DNA of 64,000 bases from Neiella litorisoli (lineage in GTDB: Bacteria; Pseudomonadota; Gammaproteobacteria; Enterobacterales; Neiellaceae): contig NZ_JACXAF010000022.1 of NCBI RefSeq assembly GCF_014773395.1, positions 1-64,000 of the forward strand. The letters are read 5' to 3'. A model generated the notes under the pieces. That model did no database searches. It was not told the origin of the DNA and saw only the letters and a list, made by a program, of their open reading frames with translations. The number at the start of each line of letters is the position of its first letter. Within the stretch, counting starts at the first letter, position 1. Positions 16,195-25,780 of the stretch are shown in pieces. A program made the translations under genes and the position numbers.

Positions 16195-17148
16195 ATGATA
16201 GATATAAAATATTTCAGCTTAGGTTTGCTAGCCTTGGTAACCCTGTGGGTTGTCACGTTGTTTACGCAACATCAACATATTAGTACAACTGCGCTTAGTA
16301 GTATTTCATCCTCCGAGATCAGTCACAGACAACCACCAGAATTCAAGTGCAATGATGACGTAACAGTAGTTATGTCAGAACAACGTGCTAATGAAACCCC
16401 TCGGATTAACTGGCAGTTATCGAATGATGATTTCTCTGCTGGATCGTCAATCACGACAGAAGTTCACCCAAGTGATCCCGATATTTATCGAGGCCTATTA
16501 CCCCACCAAACTGAACGCCAAATTGCCGACATACTAGTCGATGGCCTTACCGAAGAGCAACGAGTTAGCTTTATCGAAGGGCCTACTGAATCAATCCCTA
16601 GTCGTTTAGTGGAGCAGCCATATTTAATTGGGTCGGTGGTCGATAAAATAAAGGAATTGGAGCAATCAACGTTCAGACAATACTTATTAGCACTTATAGG
16701 CGGATTGCCTGAGCAGCAGCGTATGTTCGCTGTTGAGCAGTTAATGAGTTCCAATCGTCAGATTGACCAAATGGATGCTGTTGCGTTGCTTAAGTTAGAT
16801 CAAAGAACGCTATCAATTAGTCAACAAGCTCAATTGCTAGATGCTTACTACGAGATTGATGATGTCACACAAAGGCTGCAATTATTATCTGATTTAAATA
16901 TTGAAAATGGCATTGATAAAGAGATTTTCACTGATCTACTTATTCAATTGAATAGCGAGGATGAGGAACATATCCAACAATCGTTGGCTGTAATGTCTAC
17001 TTGGGTGGGGTGGTCTAATGGCAATTTGCCTGAGGGTCATACTCAAGAGCTGATAGGATTTCTTAATAGCTTAATCAATGACACCGGACGAGATATTGAT
17101 ATCAGGTTATCTGCTCTTGGAGTTCTGCAAGGTATAAATGGGAATTAA
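16195..17148 (+). CDS. Membrane-anchored helical protein, unknown (twin A)
   Basis: A 317-residue protein with one N-terminal membrane anchor (about 7-24), a polar linker (25-105), and a helical C-terminal region rich in Leu/Gln/Glu without recognised catalytic motif. The order 'LT-EE, short linker, helices, Asp/Leu-rich repeats' parallels the next gene, and both have a segment like ...RQYLLALI..LP...R..AVEQLMSSNRQIDQMDAV. The helices could form HEAT/TPR-like repeats facing the periplasm. Function unknown. It begins 15 bases after the PL14 terminator, so its promoter must overlap that region or it relies on read-through. Confidence 0.6.
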   Translation: MIDIKYFSLGLLALVTLWVVTLFTQHQHISTTALSSISSSEISHRQPPEFKCNDDVTVVMSEQRANETPRINWQLSNDDFSAGSSITTEVHPSDPDIYRGLLPHQTERQIADILVDGLTEEQRVSFIEGPTESIPSRLVEQPYLIGSVVDKIKELEQSTFRQYLLALIGGLPEQQRMFAVEQLMSSNRQIDQMDAVALLKLDQRTLSISQQAQLLDAYYEIDDVTQRLQLLSDLNIENGIDKEIFTDLLIQLNSEDEEHIQQSLAVMSTWVGWSNGNLPEGHTQELIGFLNSLINDTGRDIDIRLSALGVLQGINGN

Positions 17149-17153
17149 GTCAG

Positions 17154-18125
17154 TTGTCTAATAATAGAAAAATATTTTCATTTGTATTGGGTTCTATTTT
17201 GGGAACAGGTTTTATGTTGATAGTCAATGTGTTTTTTTATCCCGACTATGGTGGTTCGTACCCTGAAGGTAAGGTTGTTTCCTCTCGAAATACCGTTCAG
17301 GACTGCCAAATTGGAATGACAAAGAACATTCATTCAATAAAATATTCTCATAACGAAACACATGACTCAGACCATGAACCAAAATTTAGAAGTCTTGACG
17401 AAATTCTTGAAGGTGGATTGACCGAATCTGAGGTTTTAGTATTAGAACATGGTAATGAGGAAATTTACGCTAGTGAATTACCTGAGATTTCTGAACGGTT
17501 GCTAATTAGAATTGTTAGTAAAATGATAATGTTAGATGACCCATATACTCGACGTTACTTAACTCGGTTAGTGAAGAAATCGTCTGATAATAATAAGTTA
17601 TCGGCAGTACGGCTGCTGTTAGAGTCTCATAGGAAATCTGACCATCAGATCGCGATAGAACTTGCAAAGTCAATTGATGAGCCAATCCTTGTTGCTGAGA
17701 TTTTTCAGCATATATTTCAACACCAATTTGATTCAGAATTAACTTACTTTTTATTGGAGTCGGTAGCAGGTATAGAGGCGCTAAAAAACGAAGAGGGAAA
17801 TATTAATAATTTGATTGATTTTTACTATCAATCTGAGTCTGTTGAATTAAAATCAATGTTGTTAGTCGCCATGACGCCATCAGTATTAAACGATAGTAGA
17901 TATCAGCAAATTTTGGCTTTAATTCAATCTAGCTCATTGCCAGATTCGTCAGAGTCGCTAGAGATACTCAGGGAGTGGGTCAAGCAGAGTCGAACAAATT
18001 TAACCACTTCACAAGCCAATTCATTAACTCATCAAATGAATTTATTAGCAATGAACGATTACGAAACATTTGCTAAACGCCGCCATGCATTAGAGATTGT
18101 TAAAATTTTGAATTATATTCATTAG
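17154..18125 (+). CDS. Membrane-anchored helical protein, unknown (twin B)
   Basis: A 323-residue protein with an N-terminal membrane helix (about 7-28), a linker, then a helical region with TRRYLTRLVKKSSDNNKLSAVRLLLESHRKSDHQIA, matching the corresponding part of the preceding protein. The two are probably ancient tandem paralogues. A TTG start is required at 17154, five bases after the previous stop. Base composition is clearly more AT-rich than the flanking clusters, a possible sign of transfer. No function can be given. Confidence 0.6.
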   Translation: MSNNRKIFSFVLGSILGTGFMLIVNVFFYPDYGGSYPEGKVVSSRNTVQDCQIGMTKNIHSIKYSHNETHDSDHEPKFRSLDEILEGGLTESEVLVLEHGNEEIYASELPEISERLLIRIVSKMIMLDDPYTRRYLTRLVKKSSDNNKLSAVRLLLESHRKSDHQIAIELAKSIDEPILVAEIFQHIFQHQFDSELTYFLLESVAGIEALKNEEGNINNLIDFYYQSESVELKSMLLVAMTPSVLNDSRYQQILALIQSSSLPDSSESLEILREWVKQSRTNLTTSQANSLTHQMNLLAMNDYETFAKRRHALEIVKILNYIH

Positions 18126-18165
18126 GTGAAGTGATAGCGAAATGTGTGTGTTGCCAATATAAATA

Positions 18166-18194
18166 AGCCCTAATAGCGAATGACTATTAGGGCT
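18166..18194 (-). terminator. Terminator of the PL24-like lyase gene
   Basis: AGCCCTAATAG (18166-18176) pairs perfectly with CTATTAGGGCT (18184-18194). On the minus strand the hairpin is followed by TTATTTATATT, so it ends transcription of the minus-strand gene. It may also slow the convergent plus-strand gene. Confidence 0.8.
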
Positions 18195-18230
18195 CAGTTA
18201 GTCAATGGTTTTTATTGATTAGTTGCGGCC

Positions 18231-21200
18231 TTATTCAAAAAGCACTTCAAGCTCATTTATATTTGGCCAATTACCAATGGCCATTAACTTGACATAACGA
18301 CCTTGGGCGTAGAACTCAGTCACAGTAGGTTGTGCGTCATCGTTCTTGTTTTGATGTTTAGCCACTTTAACGAATTCGTCATCAAGTGAATTCGCTACAT
18401 AGACTTGATACTTAACCGCTTGGCCTTCTGTCGTCCAAAGCTTGGTGCCGACAATTGTTTTTACTGCCCCTAAATCAAGGATCACGTTTTTAGTACCGTT
18501 GTTAGCCGCTGACCAGCTCGAGCTATCGCTCGCATCGCCATCAAAAAGATTCGATGCTTCAAAGCCTTCTACTTCTGAATCAGCAAAAACCACCGATGGC
18601 TTAACGGTAAAGCTCATTTCTACCTCTGACGATCGACCATTGCTGTCGGTAACAACCGCTTTGAGACGATGCGTGCCCGCTGCTGCGCCCAGCAACTCGG
18701 TAGGGTAGTCGTCAGCGGTCCAAGTAAATGGCGCATCGTAAATTTCTCCCACTAGCATGTCATCTAAATACAAAGCGCTGTGCTCAATAGCAACCCAATC
18801 TACCAGAGATGACGCCGTAACTGACGCAGAGAAGTCCTGATAACCAACCGATAAATCCATCTCCGCGTCGACAAAAGCAACATTTGGCGCAGGAACTTCT
18901 TCGACAACAAGCGTCATCGACGCTGACGTTTCTAAGCCGATATTATCTTTTGCTACAGCAGTAAATGTATGGCTGCCAACGCCGAGCGGATCCGGGTTAG
19001 GTTGGTGGCATGGGCTAGGCACCGGATCTTGATCGCAACTAATCCAACCCATAGCGCCTAATTCATAAGGAGCGTATGGATGGCCAAAATTCCAAGAAGG
19101 TTTAGTGTCGACACGCACCAATTCGCCATTGCGATATAAGGTAACCGACTTAATTGAGCCGCCTGGATTTGGCGATTCAGCCTTCAGAATTTGCATTAAT
19201 TGAGGGTAGCCTTCATAAACAGTCACCACTTCATTGGGCCAAGTTAACACTGGTGGCTTAGGCGCAGCTTTAACAATTAGCTTCATCGTCGCTTCGCTTG
19301 ATTCGCCGGCGCTATCAACAGCGACCGCTTTAAAGACGTGTTCCCCTGCTGTTAATGGGTTAGGGTTTGGTTGGTGGCAAGGGCTAGGAACCGGATCTTG
19401 ATCGCAGCTAATCCAACCCATAGCACCGGTTTCATGGGCATTGTATTTGTGCCCAAAATGCCAAGAAGGTTTGGTGTCGACACGGACTAGTTCATCATTG
19501 ATGTACAAGGTGACTGATTCGATGGTGCGGCCTTCAACTGGACTGCTGGCGTCTACTCGAAATTCGAGTTGCTCGTAACCTTCATTAACGGTCATTTGCG
19601 GGGCTGGAAACGCAACAACAGGACCGTCAGATAGAACCGTTAAGGTCATCGTAGCAACACCAGTAGCGCCTTCGCTATCAAGCGCAACCGCCTTGAATGT
19701 GTGCGTACCAGGAGGTAATGGATTCGGATTTGGGCTATGGGTATCTAGCCAACCCATCGCACCGGTTTCGTGCGGTTTACTGGCGTGACCGAATAAGAAT
19801 TTGTAAGAATCATCGACACGAACTAATTGATCGTTGATGTATAAAGTTACCGATTCAATTGAGCGATCTTCTACAGCGGTTGCTTTGACTTCGAAGATCA
19901 GCTTTTCATAACCTTCATCAACCGTTTTGGAAGAAAACGGGAACTTAACCTCTGGTGCATTTTTGTCGCTCTCAATATCTAAATCAATAACTTGAAGGTG
20001 AACCGGACGCGCATTGCCGTCGCTTTTTTCCATCAAGTAGTAATAAAGTTTGCCGTCATTAATATGGACTCGGCCATGGCTGAAGGTTGTTCCTTCGGTG
20101 GCCTCATAGATACGGGTAAATTGGTCGGTTCCGCCAAGGGTTTTTTCAATAAAGGGGTAACCTTTGGTGGTTAAACCAATGATATAGACGTTTTCGCCAG
20201 CGGTATAAATGTTGGTGGCACCAGCAAAGTCCGTCGAATGAATAAACTCGTCGCTACCGGCAGGTTTGTACGAGTGGATATGGACTTTTTGGAAATCGGC
20301 ACGCTTGCTATCAGCGGATCGGACGCGACTGATGATGTGAATATCGCCACGATCAGTCACGGTCCAATCAAAATAGCTAACCATATACACCGAGTTTGCA
20401 TCTTCATGGCCGGTGATAAAGTCACCCGGTTCAAAGACTTTAATTTCGTCTGAATTAACAAGCGGTAAGGTCATGTTTTCGCCACGATGGTTCTTCCAAT
20501 CAGCAAAGCCTTCTGGGTGATCGGAATAGGCGTAATACACGCCGTTTTGATGGGTATAGCGATCGTCTTTTAAGGCGGTACGTTGCTGGAAGCCAACACG
20601 AAGCTTACCGTTGACGTATTTCATATTGCCATATAAGCCCCAGTTGTAATCATTACCAAACTGAGTGGCGGCATTTTCAACATTAAATTTGGTAAACAAC
20701 GACCATTTTTGCGCAGCGGCGTCATAGCGACAAAATTCATAACTACCGTTTGAGTCACTGCCTTTGCGCATGTACAGCAGCAAGGTGCCATCAGTATTAG
20801 TAAAGAAAGTGGGGTAGGTTTGCTTTTGATATGCCTGCTTATCCGCCAGATTACCGGTCATGGTTAAGTGTTTGTAATCATCCGGCCCTTCGCTAATTGC
20901 ACTGGTATCTTTAACAAACTGATCGAGCGTGAAGTTTTCGTCACTGACCTCGGCTGCACCTTCGTAACTGAATGAATAGCGGAAGTAATCATTTTTAAAT
21001 TCGCCATCAGAGGGGCGCCAAGGGCTATAGCCGTGCATATCATAGAGCAAATGAATGGTGCCGTTGATTGGGCTGATCGCTACTGCAATCGTGTTGTGCG
21101 ATTCACCAATGTGGCGCTCGCCGATGTAACCGGTATGTTGGTGCGGGAATTCAATGGTTGCTTTGGTGCCGGTTAAGGTGTTGTATCGGGTTAACATCAC

Positions 21201-21491
21201 ATGGCGATCGTCTTTGCCTCCGCGATACCAAGTGGTGAATACATAGTGCTTGTAAGTTTTCACACTATCGCCATGGGCAGATATTTGTGGCCCATACAAG
21301 TAATCGTATTTATCGGTGCCGTTATCTGGTGTGCCAGCGCCCACTTTAACGCCATCGAAGTGCAACGCGTTGTCCGCTATTTTTGTCGAAGACTCTAACC
21401 TAACCTCGGCATTTGCAGCTGAAGAACACAGTATCGACATCATCAATAATGATGGTATGCCGACTATTCCTTTGAGTGTTTGACCTTTCAT
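18231..21491 (-). CDS. Multidomain PL24-like ulvan lyase (BNR-4 propeller, Ig-like repeats, F5/8C)
   Basis: A 1086-residue secreted protein with a signal peptide (to about residue 28, ANA). Residues 30-500 look like a BNR-4 seven-bladed propeller. SHNTIAV (His132) and LLYDMHGYS (His153) are 21 residues apart, the same spacing I recall for the catalytic His pair of PL24 ulvan lyase LOR_107. Three Ig-like repeats (about 505-622, 623-742, 745-862) share VTLYIN/RN-x-LVRVD and FGH motifs, and a fourth diverged one follows (865-965). A C-terminal F5/8-type-C (discoidin) carbohydrate-binding domain ends the protein (about 970-1086). Repeats two and three are nearly identical over a stretch near SCDQDPVPSPCHQPNP, suggesting recent duplication. 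It is the last gene of the minus-strand polysaccharide cluster. Confidence 0.75.
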   Translation of the reverse strand: MKGQTLKGIVGIPSLLMMSILCSSAANAEVRLESSTKIADNALHFDGVKVGAGTPDNGTDKYDYLYGPQISAHGDSVKTYKHYVFTTWYRGGKDDRHVMLTRYNTLTGTKATIEFPHQHTGYIGERHIGESHNTIAVAISPINGTIHLLYDMHGYSPWRPSDGEFKNDYFRYSFSYEGAAEVSDENFTLDQFVKDTSAISEGPDDYKHLTMTGNLADKQAYQKQTYPTFFTNTDGTLLLYMRKGSDSNGSYEFCRYDAAAQKWSLFTKFNVENAATQFGNDYNWGLYGNMKYVNGKLRVGFQQRTALKDDRYTHQNGVYYAYSDHPEGFADWKNHRGENMTLPLVNSDEIKVFEPGDFITGHEDANSVYMVSYFDWTVTDRGDIHIISRVRSADSKRADFQKVHIHSYKPAGSDEFIHSTDFAGATNIYTAGENVYIIGLTTKGYPFIEKTLGGTDQFTRIYEATEGTTFSHGRVHINDGKLYYYLMEKSDGNARPVHLQVIDLDIESDKNAPEVKFPFSSKTVDEGYEKLIFEVKATAVEDRSIESVTLYINDQLVRVDDSYKFLFGHASKPHETGAMGWLDTHSPNPNPLPPGTHTFKAVALDSEGATGVATMTLTVLSDGPVVAFPAPQMTVNEGYEQLEFRVDASSPVEGRTIESVTLYINDELVRVDTKPSWHFGHKYNAHETGAMGWISCDQDPVPSPCHQPNPNPLTAGEHVFKAVAVDSAGESSEATMKLIVKAAPKPPVLTWPNEVVTVYEGYPQLMQILKAESPNPGGSIKSVTLYRNGELVRVDTKPSWNFGHPYAPYELGAMGWISCDQDPVPSPCHQPNPDPLGVGSHTFTAVAKDNIGLETSASMTLVVEEVPAPNVAFVDAEMDLSVGYQDFSASVTASSLVDWVAIEHSALYLDDMLVGEIYDAPFTWTADDYPTELLGAAAGTHRLKAVVTDSNGRSSEVEMSFTVKPSVVFADSEVEGFEASNLFDGDASDSSSWSAANNGTKNVILDLGAVKTIVGTKLWTTEGQAVKYQVYVANSLDDEFVKVAKHQNKNDDAQPTVTEFYAQGRYVKLMAIGNWPNINELEVLFE

Positions 21492-21889
21492 TTGTCTCTC
21501 TTTCTAGTCCTGATTATTTTGCAATGGAAGCAGACTGCAGTTACTTGCTTCGGTTAACCCAATCGATTTAAGCCAATTAAGCAATGTCCCAACAACGTTG
21601 CACAACCGGCTTATTGATCGGCGAGTTTTGAATGCTTCTGATTTTTTTGGTGTTCGAAATAATTGTTCGATTCACTCTATTTAAAAATCATTAATTGTCT
21701 AATGGTGTCATATGTAATCGTGATCGATCTCAAGTGGTCATTTTAAGTAATCTGGTATGTGTCAAAGTTTTTGCTTGGCCACATCTGAGCGACATTTAGA
21801 TGAGGGAAAACGGGGTTACTTGAGCGGTAAATGGGGGATTGAAAATCCCCCATGTTGGTCGTTGGAAAAGAATGAGACAAATACTGTTA
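21492..21889. other. 398-bp intergenic region, promoter of the PL24-like gene
   Basis: It contains the sulfatase terminator hairpin (21831-21853) and AT-rich DNA (about 21640-21760) that should hold the promoter of the minus-strand lyase gene. No gene was recognised; a 64-codon plus-strand frame here lacks coding character. Confidence 0.55.
21831..21853 (-). terminator. Hairpin after the sulfatase gene
   Basis: ATGGGGGATT (21831-21840) pairs with AATCCCCCAT (21844-21853) around loop GAA. It lies 37 bases beyond the sulfatase stop on the minus strand. The following T-tract is short, so termination may be weak. Confidence 0.6.
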
Positions 21890-23365
21890 TTAGTGAGTCT
21901 GACAGTGTTGTTGAGACATGCAGTCCGTTAATTTTTCTCTCAATTGTTTAGCTTTGGCTTGATATTGCTGTTCGCTCACAACGTTAACGGTCTCGTGTGG
22001 GTCGGCTTTCAAGTCATACAGCATTTCTTCTCTGGTGTTTTCATCTTGAGTCGAGTATGAGCTGAAAATAAAGTCATCACTAATAATTGAGTCGCCAGCT
22101 TTAAATCGACTATATAGGTATTTTTTATGTGGCAAAGACGGATCTTTTAATAACGGCTGAAAGCTCTCTCCGGCAATATCATCGGGTGGGCTGACTTGGG
22201 TAATTTCAGACACGGTAGGGAAGATGTCGAGTAATTCGACCAATGCATCTGTACTGACATTTTTCTTAATATTTGGCCCAGCCACGATTAAAGGAACACG
22301 CAAAGCGGTGTCTAACACTGTGTGTTTACCCCAGAAGTTGTGCTCGCCTAAATTAAAGCCGTGATCGCTGGTCAAAATAATGGTGGTATTGTCACGCAAA
22401 CCCAATTGATCAATTTGTTGAATGACGTCACCAACCAGCGCATCAATATAACTTACCGATGCGTAATAGCCGCGAACAGAAGCTTTATGGAATTGATCGC
22501 TATTAAACTCGTACTCTTTAAAGTGGTAACTATGGATCTCACCCGATCCTTTTAATGAAGCCGGGGCGTTTTTCGGGTTGTCGCGGTGAAAAAACGGCGT
22601 GAATTTACTTTCAGGGTGTAAATCATAATATTTTTTCGGCGCGTTAAACGGCAGGTGAGGGCGAATAAAGCCAACACTTAGGAAAAACGGTTGCTTTTGG
22701 TTGGCAAGCTTCTCAAGGGCGATCAGCGCTTTTTGCTTGACCTTTCCATCTGGATAATCGGTATCGCCGACATCCGCGATTTCATACCAAGGGCCCTTTA
22801 CTTGTTTCGGATTTTTCTTGTTGGGCTTTAAATAGTTTTCTGAATCAGGATTCAACCGAGTTGCGTGAGAGAGTCCAGATGATTGCAGTTTTTCGCTCCA
22901 GCTTTCCTCCGCTAAGTCCTTGCCATTATGGAAAATCTTACCAATACCCATGGTGTAATAACCCGACTCTCTGAGCACTTGTGGCAACGATTTCGCGCCT
23001 GGCGCGTCTTTTTCGGCGACGGCTTTATAATTGATAAAGCGAGTTGGCGTCGGCCGCAGGCCGGTTAACAAGCTGGCACGAGAAGCACCACAAACAGGGA
23101 CATTGGCATAGGCGCGCGTAAAGCTAACGCCTTGCTGCGCAAAGGCATCAATATTTGGTGTATGGGCATTTTTGTCGCCATATGCACCGAGCACTGGGCG
23201 TAAGTCATCAATGATGATCATCACAATGTTTTGTTGCTGGGCTGCCATGTCGTTGTCGATGGCATCTTGTGCCGAGCTAGCCGAATTTGGTGCATGACAC
23301 GCGGAAATCAGGCCAGCAAAACCAACTAAGGCAAGCGGCGATAGGTATTTTTTAAGTCGTTGCAT
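21890..23365 (-). CDS. Lipoprotein sulfatase, S1_7 / iduronate-2-sulfatase-like
   Basis: A 491-residue type I sulfatase anchored as a lipoprotein (GLISAC, Cys23). The metal site MIIIDDLRP, the formylglycine motif C-x-A-x-R (CGASR, Cys92) in CGASRASLLTG, and later GKHTVLDTALRVPLIV and TSDHGFNLGEHNFWGKH are all typical of the iduronate-2-sulfatase branch. It should remove sulfate from uronic-acid or rhamnose-containing oligosaccharides in the periplasm. It needs a formylglycine-generating enzyme, which is not encoded in this window. It lies 24 bp downstream of the DUF1961 gene and is probably co-transcribed with it. Confidence 0.88.
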   Translation of the reverse strand: MQRLKKYLSPLALVGFAGLISACHAPNSASSAQDAIDNDMAAQQQNIVMIIIDDLRPVLGAYGDKNAHTPNIDAFAQQGVSFTRAYANVPVCGASRASLLTGLRPTPTRFINYKAVAEKDAPGAKSLPQVLRESGYYTMGIGKIFHNGKDLAEESWSEKLQSSGLSHATRLNPDSENYLKPNKKNPKQVKGPWYEIADVGDTDYPDGKVKQKALIALEKLANQKQPFFLSVGFIRPHLPFNAPKKYYDLHPESKFTPFFHRDNPKNAPASLKGSGEIHSYHFKEYEFNSDQFHKASVRGYYASVSYIDALVGDVIQQIDQLGLRDNTTIILTSDHGFNLGEHNFWGKHTVLDTALRVPLIVAGPNIKKNVSTDALVELLDIFPTVSEITQVSPPDDIAGESFQPLLKDPSLPHKKYLYSRFKAGDSIISDDFIFSSYSTQDENTREEMLYDLKADPHETVNVVSEQQYQAKAKQLREKLTDCMSQQHCQTH

Positions 23366-23390
23366 ATGTAGTTATCTAAAGAAGTCACTA

Positions 23391-24263
23391 TTAATCTGAT
23401 AAGGTCGACACGCTAAAATCTTTATAGATAGCGCTGCGGGTATACATGTGGCGCAGGCCTATGCGGCCCTCGCTGATGTCCGGATGGCTAGCGGTGGACC
23501 ATTGATACACCTGAGATTGTTGGTCATTAGCAACCTTCATCCACAACTCATCCCCTTTTTTGATGACGGTAATTTGGTGCGGTACGCCTGTTTTAAAGAA
23601 TCCGGTATTAAAACTATCTCCCTCAAGTGCAGTGCCTTTTAAGCCATTATTTTCGAGGGGCATATACCGGCGGGATCGGACATAGTCTTTGTCGGCATCT
23701 TCATTGGTGATACCGTACGCAGCGTAGCTAATATGGTAGGCATTCATATTGTCAAAGTAGTGCCGCATATAAGGCTCGTTGCGGTAATCAGCCCAGTCCA
23801 TGATGTCTTTGCTAAATTCAGCCGTACCTTCACCGGTTGCCAATACATATAAAATGTTGACGTAGCGGATCGCGTCATCGGTACGGGTGTATTCGTACTC
23901 AATTTTCACATCACCTGAGAAGCTTTGTTTGGTCCAAACGACAAAGTGATGGGCATGATTGTTGGCTTCAGGTCCAGCCTTGATATGCATTCCTTCAGGT
24001 GTGTTTTCCACGCTGCCAATTAAACCGTCAGCCAACCAATGTTGGCGCCAATCGCCACTGCCGGAATCAAATAAAACCTGCTGCCAGTTACCGTTGCTAA
24101 CAGCTTCAAACTGATCGTTGCTGCGGGTTATGGCTGTGGCTGCAGCAGGAGCTTGCGCCGTTGTCATATCTGAGCAACTGATCGGCAGCAATAGCAAGCT
24201 GGCCTTAAGGAGCGCAGGTAAATACCTTGATCGTGTTTTCACTGAATTTCTCTCGTTCATCAT
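23391..24263 (-). CDS. DUF1961 (YesU-like) secreted protein
   Basis: A 290-residue exported protein with an N-terminal hydrophobic signal. The sequence HHFVVWTKQSFSGDVKIEYEYTRTDD, ITVIKKGDELWMKV and GRIGLRHMYTRSAIYKDFSV shows the concanavalin-like fold of DUF1961, whose Bacillus member YesU sits in a rhamnogalacturonan locus. DUF1961 genes recur in polysaccharide clusters, where a lyase or binding role is suspected but unproven to my knowledge. It is placed between the PL25-like lyase and the sulfatase, so it probably acts on the same rhamnose/uronate glycan. Confidence 0.75.
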   Translation of the reverse strand: MMNERNSVKTRSRYLPALLKASLLLLPISCSDMTTAQAPAAATAITRSNDQFEAVSNGNWQQVLFDSGSGDWRQHWLADGLIGSVENTPEGMHIKAGPEANNHAHHFVVWTKQSFSGDVKIEYEYTRTDDAIRYVNILYVLATGEGTAEFSKDIMDWADYRNEPYMRHYFDNMNAYHISYAAYGITNEDADKDYVRSRRYMPLENNGLKGTALEGDSFNTGFFKTGVPHQITVIKKGDELWMKVANDQQSQVYQWSTASHPDISEGRIGLRHMYTRSAIYKDFSVSTLSD

Positions 24264-24331
24264 CTTGCCTGTTAACTCGACGACATGTTTTGCAAATTAA
24301 CGGGCGCGTTAATTACCGATGGTGCTCTGTG

Positions 24332-25780
24332 TTACTTGGTAATTAGGTAGCGCTGTTTCATTTCATCACTGGCTTGATGCGCTTCGCTCTTTGCGCGCAT
24401 GACTGGGCCGTGCTGTCCTACTAGGTACATTTTTCTTAAGTGTGAGTTGTCGATTTTTTCCGAAACCAACATCAACGCGTCTGGGTGGGCATTGCGAATA
24501 AAGGAAGACACTTGAACCCCAAAGGTTTTATTGGCTAATACCACGTCGCCTTTTTTGAACGTTTTACCGCCATCTACACTGTGTCGCCACGAAATCATAT
24601 GGCTCTTGTCTTTCGCTCGGCTCGCCAGCAGGGTGCTTGTTTTTAACGGATAGTGGACAACGTGGTCGCCATTCGAAATAGGCAGTTGACCGGTTTTACT
24701 GACTAGCCATTGCTCGCCATCCCAGCGGTAATAGTGCGCCTTTTTAGGGCCGCCTTGATGGCGATTCTTGTGATGGCCACGGGCAAAGCGAATGTGCGGG
24801 TAGCCATTTTCATCGAGGTGAACGGTACTAATACCGGTCCAATCATCGGTGTGATCGGTTTTCAGCACTAAGGTTTTTTCATTGGCGATATCGCGAGTGA
24901 CAGGGGTTGCAATGGGTTCACCTTGAACATTGCTCCATTGGCCAGTGTTGGTATCCATTTGCATGTAATAGCCATTAGTCCGCTCGCCTAAGTGTTTGCC
25001 GTTGGGGTGGTTGTTACCGCAGCGATGATAGATGTAACCCAAGGCAATGGTGTCGTTCGCTTCCTCCGAAAAGTAACCGTACCAAGAATCGACGCCTAAA
25101 CCATCGTCGCGCTTTTGGTGTTTCATCACCGAAACCCGCTCACCAAAGGTGCGGCCGTGATCAGTCGATTTTTGGTAAACCCAGTGGCTCTGGTGGGCGC
25201 CATGGCGGTAAAACAAATAGAGATCACCATTACTAGTTTTCACCCATTGGTTATAAGTACCAAACGGTGAAACATTATTAAGCTCCTGCCATTCGGTAAT
25301 GTCATAAGGGCGTTTGGAGACAATATGTTTTAACTTGCCATAGTTGTAGTTGCCGAGGTCATTGTCGCCCATCTCAGGGGTGCCACCATGACCACCAAAA
25401 GCGATGTGAATGTAGCCTAAATCGTCAATGATCAAGGCGGGCTTGCCGTGATTATCAATTTTACGCGTGGGATCTTTACCCATGGCACTGGTGCCGGCTT
25501 TGATTGGGCCTAACCACTGCTTGGTGTTGTGGTTATATGCCGCGACGTACGCGTCTTCGAGTGGGCCTTGATAGGTGACGTAAGTAATACCGTTGGCGTA
25601 TTCGCCTGCTGGGTGCTGTAGCGTCGCCACTGGGTTGCTCAAGCCGGTATCAGTAAAATACTCCACCGAGTCAACCATGGCAGTTGTTTGGGGTTGGTCG
25701 GTCGGCGTACTGGTGCTTTGGCAAGCGGTTAAAGCTAAGGTGCACCATGCAACTAAGCCGGAGAGTTTAATGAACTGCAT
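24332..25780 (-). CDS. PL25-like ulvan lyase lipoprotein (BNR-4 propeller)
   Basis: A 482-residue lipoprotein (LALTAC, Cys20) with a BNR-4 beta-propeller: YANGITYVTYQGPLEDAYVAAY, then KIDNHGKPALIIDDLGYIHIAFGGHGG. His111 and His131 are 20 residues apart, the spacing I recall for His123/His143 of PL25 ulvan lyase PLSV_3936. Downstream YRHGAHQSHWVYQKSTDHGRTF and RFARGHHKNR supply further conserved His/Arg/Tyr. The length is normal for a single-domain PL25. It would cleave rhamnose-uronate linkages at the cell surface by beta-elimination. First enzyme gene after the sigma/anti-sigma pair. Confidence 0.8.
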   Translation of the reverse strand: MQFIKLSGLVAWCTLALTACQSTSTPTDQPQTTAMVDSVEYFTDTGLSNPVATLQHPAGEYANGITYVTYQGPLEDAYVAAYNHNTKQWLGPIKAGTSAMGKDPTRKIDNHGKPALIIDDLGYIHIAFGGHGGTPEMGDNDLGNYNYGKLKHIVSKRPYDITEWQELNNVSPFGTYNQWVKTSNGDLYLFYRHGAHQSHWVYQKSTDHGRTFGERVSVMKHQKRDDGLGVDSWYGYFSEEANDTIALGYIYHRCGNNHPNGKHLGERTNGYYMQMDTNTGQWSNVQGEPIATPVTRDIANEKTLVLKTDHTDDWTGISTVHLDENGYPHIRFARGHHKNRHQGGPKKAHYYRWDGEQWLVSKTGQLPISNGDHVVHYPLKTSTLLASRAKDKSHMISWRHSVDGGKTFKKGDVVLANKTFGVQVSSFIRNAHPDALMLVSEKIDNSHLRKMYLVGQHGPVMRAKSEAHQASDEMKQRYLITK

